Position numbers and translations under genes: made by a program. From Clusia tigrina (Eukaryota > Arthropoda > Insecta > Diptera > Clusiidae): a stretch of 64,000 nucleotides of DNA. The stretch lies in assembly GCA_920105625.2 (NCBI GenBank), contig OV050033.1, positions 95,358,280 to 95,422,279 of the forward strand. Direction: 5' to 3'. Shown piece by piece: positions 15,901 through 24,008 of the stretch. Each line of letters begins with the position of its first letter. Position 1 is the stretch's first letter. The notes below the pieces were generated by a model. That model saw nothing but the letters and a program-made list of their open reading frames with translations. It made no database searches and was not told where the DNA came from.

Positions 15901-17796
15901 ACCTATCAAAGTTTGTAACATACAAATGCTTGTAACTTTTTACTGGAGCGTCATAAAACCTTGAAATTTTGTAGCAATAAAGTACTCGAGCCTCTTGTCA
16001 ATTTAACCTATCGCTCAAAGCTATGCTACCCTTGAGTTCCAAATCAAATACTGATAAAACTTCAAATGGCCCTAACTTCTATACGGTACGTCTTACACCT
16101 ATCACAGTTTGCAACATACAAATGCTTGTAACTTTTTACTGGAGCGTCATAAAACCTTGAAATTTTGTAACAATAAAGTACTCGAGCCTCTTGTCAATTT
16201 AAACTATCGCTCAAAGCTATGCTACCATTGAGTCCCAAATCAAACACTGATAAAACTTCAAATGGCCCTAACTTCCATACGGTACGTCCTACACCTATCA
16301 AAGTTTGCAACATACAAATGCTTGTAACTTTTTACTGGAGCGTCATAAAACCTTGAAATTTTTTAACAATAAACTACTCGAGCCTCTTGTCAATTTAAGC
16401 TATCGCTCAAAGCTATGCTACCATTGAGTCCCAAATCAAACACTGATAAAACTTCAAATGGCCCTAACTTCTATACGGTGCGTCCTACACCTATCAAAGT
16501 TTGTAACATACAAATGCTTGTAACTTTTTACTGGAGCGTCATAAAACCTTGAAATTTTTTAACATTAAAGTACTCGAGCCTCTTGTCAATTTAAGCTATC
16601 GCTCAAAGCTATGCTACCCATGAGTCCCAAATCAAACACTGATAAAACTTCAAATGGCCCTAACTTCTATACGGTACTTCCTACACCTATCAAAGTTTGC
16701 AACATAAAAATGCTTGTAACTTTTTACTGGAGCGTCATAAAACCTTGAAATTTTGTAACAATAAAGTACTCGAGCCTCTTTTTCAATTTAAGTTATCGCT
16801 CAAAGCTATGCTACCCTGGAGTCCCAAATCAAACACTGATAACACTTTAAATGGCCCTAACTCCTATACGCAACGTCCTACACCTATCAAAGTTTGCAAC
16901 ATAGAAATGCTTGTAACTTTTTACTGGAGCGTCATAAAACCTTGAAATTTTGTAACAATAAAGTACTCGAGCCTCTTGTCAATTTAAGCTATCGCTCAAA
17001 GCTATGTTCCCCTTGAGTACCAAATAAAACACTGATAAAACTTCAGATGGCCTTAACTTCTATACGGTACGTCCTACACCTATCAAAGTTTGTAACATAC
17101 AAATGCTTGTAACTTTTTACTGGAGCGTCATAAAACCTTGAAATTTTGTAACAATAAAGTACTCGAGCCTCTGGTCAATTTAAGCTATAGCTCAAATCTA
17201 TGCTACCCTTGAGTCCCAAATCAAACACTGATAAAACTTCAAATGGCCCTAACTTCTATACGGTACGTCCTACACCTATCTAAGTTCGCAACATACAAAT
17301 GCTTGAAATTTTTACTGGAGCGTCATAAAACCTTGAAATTTTGTAACAATAAAGTACTCGAGCCTCTTTTTCAATTTAACCTATCGCTCAAAGCTATGCT
17401 ACCCTTGAGTTCCAAATCAAATACTGATAAAACTTCAAATGGCCCTAACTTCTATACGGTACGTCCTACACCTATCACAGTTTGCAACATAAAAATGCTT
17501 GTAACTTTTTATTCGAGCGTCATAGAACCTTGAAATTTTGTAACAATAAAGTACTCCAGCCTCTTTTTCAATTTAAGTTATCGCTCAAATCTATGCTACC
17601 CTTGAGTCCCAAATCAAACACTGATAAAACTTCAAATGGCCCTAACTTCCATACGGTACGTCCTACACCTATCAAAGTTTGCAACATACAAATGCTTGTA
17701 ACTTTTTACTGGAGCGTCATAAAACCTTGAAATTTTGTAACAATAAAGTACTCGAGCATCTTGTCAATTTAAACTATCGCTCAAAGCTATGCTACC
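12980..17796 (+). repeat. Higher-order repeat block, copy 2, interrupted by the retrotransposon (continues at 25298-25778)
   Basis: This is the second copy of the 27-monomer block. The first 4,817 bp lie here and the remaining 481 bp lie at 25298-25778, beyond the inserted element. The right-hand piece carries the same private variant 'aacttatatacgg' that copy 1 has at about 12543. After 25778 the sequence departs from copy 1 (caaatg against gaaatg), which marks the original end of the block. Confidence 0.9.
17792..17796 (+). repeat. Target-site duplication, left (ctacc)
   Basis: Five bases immediately before the 5' LTR are repeated immediately after the 3' LTR (25293-25297). Five bp is the usual target duplication of BEL/Pao elements. 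Confidence 0.95.
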
Positions 17797-18044
17797 TGTA
17801 TCAAATGCAACCATGCGTTTGAGTTTTCGCACATAGCGAAAATAGGTTCAGCGAGTATTTTAAAGTTTAGTTCGTTTCTGACGATGGAACTGTGCTGTTG
17901 TGCCAATGGAGAGATCGCAAGGAGAAGTGCGGTGGTGATGTGCAGTACACACATATGTATAATATACATACTTATGTTATAAGTGCATATGGGCCGGAAT
18001 CCATGTGCAGGGAGCTGAGCCAGGAGAGCGGTGCAGAGCAGGAG

Positions 18045-18155
<111 letters not shown>

Positions 18156-18242
18156 GAGCAAGTATGAGCGGTGCCACAGGTATTCGAGAGCATAGTCACG
18201 TTTAGATTATATACGCTGACTATATTTATGTTCACATTGCAT

Positions 18243-18248
18243 TATAAA
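18243..18248 (+). promoter_or_regulatory. Candidate TATA box (TATAAA) of the 5' LTR
   Basis: TATAAA lies 195 bp before the AATAAA signal of the same LTR, a spacing that would give a plausible R region. The neighbourhood is very AT-rich, so a chance match is possible. Some insect LTR elements use initiator-type promoters instead. Confidence 0.35.
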
Positions 18249-18442
18249 TTATATATATATACATAAACGTACCTATTTACACATACATATGCAGGTCCGT
18301 TCATGCATATGAGAGCAATTGAGCTAAACGCGCAAGAGCTTGTGCATATTCACTAACTGTATATACTCGTACATATATACATGTATCGCATACATGCCGA
18401 TTTATTGTTGAGCTACATATGTATGTGCATAATTATAAGAGC

Positions 18443-18448
18443 AATAAA
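18443..18448 (+). promoter_or_regulatory. Poly(A) signal AATAAA, 5' LTR copy
   Basis: AATAAA is followed within 50 bp by T-rich sequence (gtttttatttaag). The matching site in the 3' LTR at 25188-25193 would end the element's transcript. Confidence 0.55.
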
Positions 18449-18548
18449 AAGTGGTTTTTCGTATGATTTTCCACTTAAAACAATTGTGTTTTTATTTAAG
18501 TCGGATTGCAGTAAGTATTGCCATAGTTTCATTGTCGATTCGATACAT

Positions 18549-18567
18549 TGGTCCATGTCGAGCCGGA
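18549..18567 (+). promoter_or_regulatory. Primer binding site resembling the tRNA-Tyr 3' end
   Basis: One base after the LTR the sequence reads TGGTCC then TCGAGCCGGA, with ATG between the two parts. From memory, the complement of the fly tRNA-Tyr 3' end is TGGTCC, T, TCGAGCCGGA. The site therefore matches apart from two extra bases in the middle, and the next bases (ATCGTACC) also resemble the T-loop complement. Minus-strand DNA synthesis would start here. The internal insertion could be a family trait or a defect. Confidence 0.7.
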
Positions 18568-18636
18568 TCGTACCAGTGATCTATGCAATACAGCAAGTAT
18601 GGTGCGATGCATGTGAATATGTACATATATGTATAT

Positions 18637-18882
18637 ATTAAGTAGAGCTATAAGTAATTATGTGCGAAATGAAATTGCGCCTTTAATTTAGGCATTCATT
18701 TGAGATGACGTCAGAGCTATGTAAAAGCAGATCGCATATACATGCGTATGTTTGTAGTATTAAGTAGCTATATACATAAATTAAGTGCAAAACTTAATTG
18801 TGCCTTTATTTTAAGCGTTCCTATGAAATCACACCAGACTCTATGTAAACGCAGATCGTATATGCATGTATGTATGTATGTA
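18637..18882 (+). repeat. Diverged direct repeat in the leader (two units of about 122 bp)
   Basis: Unit 1 (18637-18758) and unit 2 (18759-18882) share attaagtag, tgcgccttta/tgtgccttta, ctatgtaaa.gcagatcg and the terminal catg.atgt. They differ at many positions, so the duplication is old. Unit 1 contains the 8-bp palindrome TGACGTCA (18706-18713), the classic CRE sequence, which unit 2 lacks. Confidence 0.75.
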
Positions 18883-19205
18883 TGTGCGATTGTGTACTGG
18901 CATGGTAGGTAATAGCTATTTCTTTCTTTTGATTTCTTTTGATCCGTTGTGCCTGCGGGAAGGAAAAAGAGAGCAAGTGCAAAGCGCTAGAGGAGCATCA
19001 ATTGCTGAATGCGCAATACGCATTCGGAACATATAATATGGTATGTGAGCAGAGCGATGAGAGCACAGGCAGGTACAGAAAGAAATAGACTAAATTTCAA
19101 GAAATAAATAAATTATAGAAAAATATAATAATAAGGTAAAATACAGTCCACGGAGTTATAGGAGCAGAGCCAACACTGCAATGCTAAAAAATAATAAACG
19201 AAGGG

Positions 19206-19232
19206 CGTATGTGTGTGGTCAAAGCACATACG
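19206..19232 (+). other. Small hairpin in the leader
   Basis: CGTATGTG at 19206-19213 pairs with CACATACG at 19225-19232 across an 11-base loop. The 8-bp perfect stem is modest and could arise by chance. Confidence 0.4.
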
Positions 19233-19377
19233 ACAAATTGGTACAGTGCATCGGGCTTGAGCAAATAAAAATTATATTATCAGGAAAGCTAAAAGAATTT
19301 AGGGGTGAGTGTAATGTGCGCAGCTGACACAATGCGAGTTTTGTGCAGAGAATATGCGCAGGCAAGCACTATGCGAC

Positions 19378-19416
19378 GCAGCCATAGACTTACGCAGTAT
19401 ACTGCGCTATGGCTGC
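19378..19416 (+). other. Strong hairpin in the leader
   Basis: The outer arms GCAGCCATAG (19378-19387) and CTATGGCTGC (19407-19416) are exact complements, 10 bp. After a 5-base bulge on the 5' side (19388-19392), an inner stem CGCAG/CTGCG closes a TATA tetraloop. The inner part is also a 14-bp DNA palindrome. It lies upstream of gag in the expected RNA, where packaging or dimerisation elements are usual. That role is inferred. Confidence 0.75.
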
Positions 19417-19478
19417 CGCATTGCTGGCGGCCGACAGTAAGGCGGTGTGTCTGCTGAAAGTTTTGTGCAAAGAGCTGA

Positions 19479-19916
19479 ATGTTTTGTGCAAATGAACGAA
19501 TAAACCAATGCAGTTATTCCTCTAAAAATTTAAATATGAGCGAGCGAAAATTATGTGCAAATGAGAGAATATACCAGTGCGGTTATTCGTCTCAAAATTT
19601 AGCTATGAGCGAGCGAAAATTATGTGCAAATGAGCGAATAGACCAGTGCGGTTATTCGTCTCAACATTTAATTATGAACGAGCGAAAATTATGTGCAAAT
19701 GAGCGAATAAACCAGTGCGGTTATTCGACTAAAAAATTAAATATGATCGAGCGAAAATTATGTGCAAATGAGAGAATAGGCCAGTGCGGTTATTCGTCTC
19801 AAAATTTAGTTATGAGCGAGCGAAAATTATGTGCAAATGAGCGAATAAACCAGTGCGGTTATTCGTCTCAAAATTTAAAATTTGAGCGAGGATTGGTGCA
19901 AATAATTTCGTGCTAG
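19479..19916 (+). CDS. Uncertain reading frame of six 23-residue repeats (probably not a gene)
   Basis: The 69-bp unit is a multiple of three, so the frame stays open for 145 codons. It reads as six copies of a 23-residue unit beginning CANERI, with QCGYSS in the middle and SERKL at the end. It has two Cys per unit, no signal peptide and no membrane segment. The frame is lost as soon as the units become 78-80 bp, while the stem-loop persists. RNA structure is therefore a better explanation than protein. I recognise no family. It starts upstream of gag, with no clear promoter of its own. Confidence 0.15.
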   Translation: MFCANERINQCSYSSKNLNMSERKLCANERIYQCGYSSQNLAMSERKLCANERIDQCGYSSQHLIMNERKLCANERINQCGYSTKKLNMIERKLCANERIGQCGYSSQNLVMSERKLCANERINQCGYSSQNLKFERGLVQIISC

Positions 19917-20274
19917 TGAGCGAATTAACCAATGTGGTTATTCGGCTCAAAAATTATATAAGAGCGAGCATTGGTGCAAATAATTTCGTGCTAGTGAGCG
20001 AATTAACCAATGTGGTTATTCGGCTCAAAAAAATTATATAAGAGCGAGCATTGTTGCAAATAATTTCGTGCTAATGAGCGAATTAACCAATGTGGTTATA
20101 CGGCTCAAAAATTATATAAGAGCGAGCATTGGTGCAAATAATTGCTTGCTAGTGAGCGAATAAACCAATGTGATTATGCGGCTCAGGAAATTAAATAAGA
20201 GCGTGCTTTAGTGCTGAGCTTGTGAGCTAAGTGGGTGAATAAACCAGTGCGGTTATTCGACTCAAAAATTTTAA
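19484..20274 (+). repeat. Leader minisatellite: about 11 tandem units (69 bp, then 78-80 bp), each with a conserved stem-loop
   Basis: Units 1-6 are spaced exactly 69 bp. Units 7-11 are diverged and spaced 78-80 bp. Each unit carries a stem-loop starting at 19497, 19566, 19635, 19704, 19773, 19842, 19921, 19999, 20079, 20157 and 20236. The arms are CGAATAAACC and GGTTATTCG, giving 9 bp with one bulged base, around a 5-base loop AGTGC (AATGT in the diverged units). The pairing is kept in most units although loop and spacer change. Units 1, 9 and 10 have one or two mismatches. In the RNA this would be a row of small hairpins before gag. Confidence 0.85.
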
Positions 20275-20429
20275 AGCACAAAAATGCAGTGTTGGCATGG
20301 CTGCAGAAGGAACAAGGAGGAAACAGTTTTTTCTTCTTTCAAAATTAGTTAATTTTTCTTCTTTTTAACAACAACAGAGCAACAATAACAGAGCAACACT
20401 ACAGAGAAAAATAACAGAGCAACGACAAG
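20275..20429 (+). other. Leader, last part before gag (purine/CA-rich, possible 3' splice site)
   Basis: A polypyrimidine run (20353-20366, ttttcttcttttt) followed by aacaacaacag resembles a 3' splice site ending at 20377. Several agagcaac repeats then lead into the gag ATG. Splicing of the leader cannot be shown from DNA alone. Confidence 0.3.
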
Positions 20430-21471
20430 ATGAGCTACGGGCAACACCAGTCTGCCTACAAAGCCATCCGAAGAGCAGCAGAGTACGTCATAGTTGACGA
20501 GTTTGGGCGACTAGGGTTTGATAAAGCCAAGGTGCGTTTGATTCGTTTGGAGCAACAGTGGGAGCGTTTTAATCAGCTCCATGAGGAGTTAACATCCCAA
20601 GCGAAGCGCGATGAGAGCGCCGATCTAGACAGTTCGATGGAGCTAGCAGAGCGGCGGTACTTCGAAGCGAGCGGTGCTCTGAAGGGTGTAACTGAGCAAG
20701 TGGGCACAGCAAGGAGCGCAGAGCAGAGTGCAAAGCAGCCGATCTCAGTGCAGCTGACCATGTCATTCCAGCAGCATGACCTCCAGAACACTTAGGGGGA
20801 ATTTGACGGCAGCGTGACCAAGTGGCACGGTTTTCGCGATTGGTTCGCCGCTGCGGCACATAGCAATGAGCAAATAGCGGTCTCTTACAAATTCTCATAT
20901 TTGAAGAAGTCACTCACCCATAAGGCAGCGCGCACGTTGGGTGATTGGGAGCTCACTGACAACGGGTACAATGAAACGTGGGAGCGGCTCAACCAAATAT
21001 ATGACCGCAAGTACCCGGTATGCCTTCCTGGAGGAGCAGGCCTCTGCTCTACCAGCACGGGAAGCGAGGCGAGCGCATCAATTGGAGCACGGGCGCGATC
21101 GAGCAACGGGCGCAGTACCCAAGAGCAGGGAGAGAATGGGCCACGGTGTGAGTGCAACGGGAGCAGCACCGATACGAGCAAGCCAAGACAAGCTGTGCGA
21201 GATATGCAGCGCAGATCACGCAGTGTCCAGACTTCGTGTCACTCAATTTGAGATCTAGCTAGTTGGCAAACGCAACCTGTGCCACAACTGCCTGAAGAAG
21301 GGGCATAAGGCGTCGGAGTGCTTTGCGGGGCCATTTTTACAGTGCCCAGGGGCGCAGAAGCACAATAGCGTGCTATATGCAAAAAGGGAGCCACAGCAGC
21401 AGGTGTTGGTGGCACAGCAGCCAAAGCGGGGAGCCGCCGCGACAACAATGCTGAAGGCTAAGAGCGATTGA
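20430..21471 (+). pseudogene. gag: gag remnant of the BEL/Pao element (stops and one frameshift)
   Basis: The ATG at 20430 (context gacaagATGa) opens an N-terminal helical region, about 121 codons, rich in Glu, Arg and Ala. An in-frame TAG at 20793-20795 interrupts it. The same frame resumes with FDG...TKWHGFRDWF and then KFSYLKKSL and NETWERL, as in the Pao-type gag domain (DUF1759-like). A frameshift at about 21010-21020 moves the reading to the +1 frame. That frame carries CEIC...H, then after another TAG (21256-21258) a full zinc knuckle, CHNCLKKGHKASEC (C-x2-C-x4-H-x4-C), and a third Cys/His segment near 21340-21380. The last readable codon ends at 21471. Gag would form the capsid and bind RNA through the knuckles. 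With two stops and a frameshift this copy cannot encode a whole Gag. Any function of the 121-codon N-terminal piece is speculative. Confidence 0.85.
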
Positions 21472-21600
21472 AGGTACAGCAACCTTGTAAAGCGCGCAAG
21501 GGTAGCAGAGCCGGGGCGAAGTGCCAGCTTTAAGAGCTTTTTAAACTTTAAATTTAAAAAAAAACATAGTAGAGCATTAAAAAAAAAGAGCGAGAATGAT
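21472..21600 (+). other. A-rich gag-pol spacer without recognisable protein
   Basis: The stretch holds two A9-type homopolymers and TTTAAA-rich sequence. No motif of gag or protease can be followed through it. It may be decayed linker sequence. Confidence 0.5.
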
Positions 21601-22060
21601 TATTTAGAGACAGAGTTTTGGGTGCTACCAAGAGAATGTACTGGTGCCCAGTTTTGTCAGCAAGAGATTTAGTGGAGATACCCATGCATTTTAAGAATGA
21701 GGGTTTATGGGCGGATCCTGAGTTTTGGAAGGCGAGACCAGTCGAGCTACTGTTAGGAGCAAATTAAGGCGATAATGCCAAATGAGGTGCAAGGCATTGC
21801 CATACATGAGAGCATGTTTGGGCTAGTCATTTTCTGGGCACAACCCTGTGAGAGAGATGAGGAGCAGGAAGTGGAGCAAAATTTTATGGAGACTTATACT
21901 AGAGATGAAACAGGGCGTTTTATTGTGACAATTCCAGTGAAAGAGACGGTGCAAGGTTTAGGCACTTCAAAGGCAATAGCATTGCGCAGGTTTATGTACT
22001 TGGAGCGGAAATTAGAGAAAGACTCAGAGCTGAGAGAGCAATACGTAGAATTCATGAGAG
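21601..22060 (+). pseudogene. pol: pol remnant: aspartic protease region
   Basis: Readable pieces fall in different frames. One piece (about 21675-21764) contains ADPEFW followed by PVELLLGAN, the conserved C-terminal part of the BEL/Pao retropepsin (family pattern: ...DLLLGAD). A stop then breaks the frame, and the following frame from 21775 carries the short segment (HESMFGLVIF) that normally closes the protease. The Asp-Thr/Ser-Gly active-site segment upstream cannot be found, so the protease looks truncated or decayed beyond recognition at its N terminus. From about 21880 the frame continues as the charged linker before the reverse transcriptase. A working copy would cleave the Gag-Pol polyprotein. 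This one cannot. Confidence 0.7.
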
Positions 22061-22790
22061 AGTATGAGAGATTAGGGCATATGAAGTGCGCTATACAACC
22101 ACCAAGAGTGGACGAGCCAGTTTATTATATCCCACATCACTGTGTTACCAAAAAATTTCTGGTGGTTTTTGACGCTAGCTGCCAAACGAATCGTGGCATA
22201 CCTCTGAATGAAGTGCAATGTTTAGGCGATAAGTTACAGAAGGATCTTTACGAAATTGTCATGAGATTTAGGCGTCATAAGTTTTCGATATGTGTAGTCA
22301 TCAAGAAGATGTTCCGACAACTACGTGTTGCCGAAAGGCAATGAAATTTGAAAGAATTTTTTTGCGAGAGCATAGTGGTGAGCCATTACGAGAATAGTGT
22401 TTAACGGTTGTAACGTAGGGAATGACTTCCTCCGCTTATAATGCTGTGCGAGCTTTAATACAATGTGCTAGGGGGGCGAAAGATGAATACCCAAGAGCAG
22501 CGGACATCATAGAGAGTGACTTCTATATGGATGACTGTACTACAGGCGCACGATCTGAGCAAGAAGCAATAGTGCTCGCGAAAGAGACAGACACTGTCCT
22601 AAAAGGCGGCGGTTTCGAGCTGTGCAAATGGAAGTCGAACTCAAAAAGACTACTCAGGGCAATGAGAGCGGAAAGAGAAGAAGAGATGTTATTCCCGAGA
22701 GAAGACGAGATGACAGTGCTAGGGCTGAAATGGCTGATAGAAGAAGACAAAAATTCACCCTTGTGGTGAAGACTCCTGCATTGCGAGAGA
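22061..22790 (+). pseudogene. pol: pol remnant: reverse transcriptase (catalytic residue lost, stops)
   Basis: The first half (to 22344) reads YYIPHHCVTKKF, VFDASC and FRRHKFSICVVIKKMFRQL, close to the BEL/Pao reverse transcriptase fingers and palm. The family has an Asp in the block here read as VVIKKMF (usually ADIxKMF). The codon at 22297-22299 is GTC, Val, so the first catalytic Asp is missing. A frameshift near 22335-22344 leads to a second half with in-frame TAGs at 22395-22397 and 22416-22418. Those two stops fall about where the family usually has Tyr. Next come SSAYNAVRAL, the active-site box FYMDD (YMDD at 22524-22535), GGFELCKWKSN and LGLKW. Another frameshift near 22750 ends the thumb. 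The enzyme would copy element RNA into DNA, but this version is inactive by several independent lesions. Confidence 0.88.
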
Positions 22791-23637
22791 GCTAGTTTGT
22801 AATAAGCTCTGGTTATATGGACCGGAGTGGTTACGTAAATCAGAAATCAGTTGGCCAGCCAACATTTTTGAGCTGGAAAAACCAACGAAAGGGCTTAACG
22901 AGCTGGGAGCGTATCACGTGAAATATTCACGCAAGTTTTTGCAAATATTTATACCGAGCAGGGGCAAGAGCATGGCGCTGATTGACTATGCGCGAAGTCT
23001 AGAGAAGAGCATCAACATATTGAGCCACATAATCAGGTTTGTGCGAAGGGCAAGGCACAGAAAGAGGAGGCGCAGAACTCGGCACAACAACCGAGCAGAG
23101 CAAGCGCCAACAGTGGAAGAGAAATGTGAAGCAACGGAATTCCTGCTTAAGCAGGCGCAGGAGAGCGATTACAGACAAGAGATAGACAAACTAAGAGAGA
23201 TTGGGCAGGTGCAAGAAGGGAGCAAAATTAGTCCGTTGAATCCAATAATGGACAGCAAGGGCCTATTGAGAGCGGGCGGGCGATTGGGGAGATCAGAAGA
23301 AGCCTATGAGATGATGCTTCCGGTGATAGTGAAGGATGGTTCTCGAACAGCATGGCTGATAATGGACCACGCTCATCGTATGACTAAGCATGGTGCTGTG
23401 CAAGTGATGATGCAATTCATCAGACAAAAGTTTTGGATTCCAAAACTGCGGAGCCAATTAAGAGCTTTTCTCCACAAGTGCGTGGTGTGCGCGCGCTATA
23501 ATCGCAGATTTGAGCAACAGCTGATGTCTGAATTGCCAGGCGACAGGGTGCAAGTGGGCAAGCCTTTTCTAATACAGGTATTGATTGCGCATGTCCTTTT
23601 AGAGCAAAGGGAGTGCAAAGAGCAGGAGAGCGAATGA
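22791..23637 (+). pseudogene. pol: pol remnant: pre-integrase region and integrase zinc-binding domain
   Basis: From about 22800 the frame reads LWLYGPEWL...WPANIF, which in BEL/Pao elements lies after RNase H and before integrase. About 1 kb of RNase H sequence expected between LGLKW and this point is absent. The open part from 22918 (239 codons) passes a very basic stretch (RRARHRKRRRRTRH). It then reaches the integrase N-terminal zinc domain: GGRLGRS, HAHRMTKHGAVQ, QKFWIPKLR and CVVC, giving the His and Cys ligands of the H-H-C-C type. It goes on to ELPGDRVQVGKPF. The frame is lost by a shift at about 23570-23577, just before the catalytic core. Integrase joins element DNA to the host chromosome. 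Confidence 0.85.
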
Positions 23638-24008
23638 GGGAGCGTAAGTGCTGGGTGGCTATATTTGTTTGCCTAAAAACAAAGGCCATTCATATTGACA
23701 TTGTTTTTGATTTAACCTCTATAGAATTTATTGCTTGTTATAAGCGCTTTATTTGCAGAAGAGGGAGATGTGAGCGAATATACAGTGACAATGGTACATC
23801 ATTTGTAGGGGCGGGAAGGGAGCTGAGAAGAGCACGGGAGAGCTGGCAAGTAAGAGATGTTTTTGAGCATATGAGCAACAAGGGGACAGAATGGGCATTC
23901 ATGACGCCAGCAGCACCGCATCATGGCGGAATATATGAAGCTACTGTGAAGTCAATGAAGTACCACCTCACGCGCATTGCTGAGCAAAAGATTTTAATAC
24001 AAGAGTAG
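23577..24008 (+). pseudogene. pol: pol remnant: integrase catalytic core
   Basis: All three acidic residues of the D,D,E triad are still readable. The first Asp is in GIDCACPF (23583-23585), the second in SDNGTSF (23787-23789), and the Glu in GGIYEATVKS (23937-23939). Flanking CWVAIFVCLKTKAIH, RRGRCERIYSD and TPAAPHHGG match BEL/Pao integrases. The frame is shifted relative to the zinc-binding domain before it and closes at an in-frame TAG, 24006-24008. The core is thus intact at its active site, but it cannot be made as part of one protein. Confidence 0.87.

Larger units (their letters stand above)
1..17796 (+). repeat. Satellite DNA array, left part (about 91 head-to-tail monomers of 196 bp)
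   Basis: The whole stretch is one tandem satellite in a single orientation. Phrases such as CTATCAAAGTTTGCAACAT and TACTCGAGCC recur every 195-197 bp without inversion. The consensus monomer is 196 bp and AT-rich. Two single-base indels make most of the length classes: 'cctcttgtcaattt' gives 196 bp, 'cctctttttcaattt' gives 197 bp, and 'cccacgaggccaaat' in place of 'cccttgagtcccaaat' gives 195 bp. Monomers differ by a few percent, and the variants recur in order, which shows higher-order repeats. The array runs off the left edge of the window. No gene is supported: reading frames end at the same stop in nearly every monomer and use no conserved start. Satellites of this kind usually lie in pericentromeric or centromeric heterochromatin, but the sequence alone does not say which. 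Confidence 0.97.
18568..19477 (+). other. Element leader, first part (non-coding, structured)
   Basis: No gene is supported in these 910 bp. The stretch holds a diverged direct repeat of about 122 bp (18637-18882), a short GTAT run near 18869-18884, a small hairpin at 19206-19232 and a strong hairpin at 19378-19416. In retroelements the region between primer site and gag carries packaging and dimerisation signals, which is a reasonable but untested reading here. Confidence 0.7.

Noticed and set aside
1..17796. CRISPR-like array, because of regular repeats
   Set aside because: The repeats are contiguous 196-bp monomers without unique spacers, in clearly eukaryotic sequence.
18381..18641. 86-codon frame crossing the 5' LTR end and primer site
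   Set aside because: It spans LTR, primer site and leader, so it cannot be a gene of the element. No motif is visible.
20569..21482. Several antisense reading frames opposite gag (also opposite pol, 22523-22750, 23420-23689 and 23921-24109)
   Set aside because: They are shadows of the sense-strand gag/pol codon pattern with no recognisable domain.
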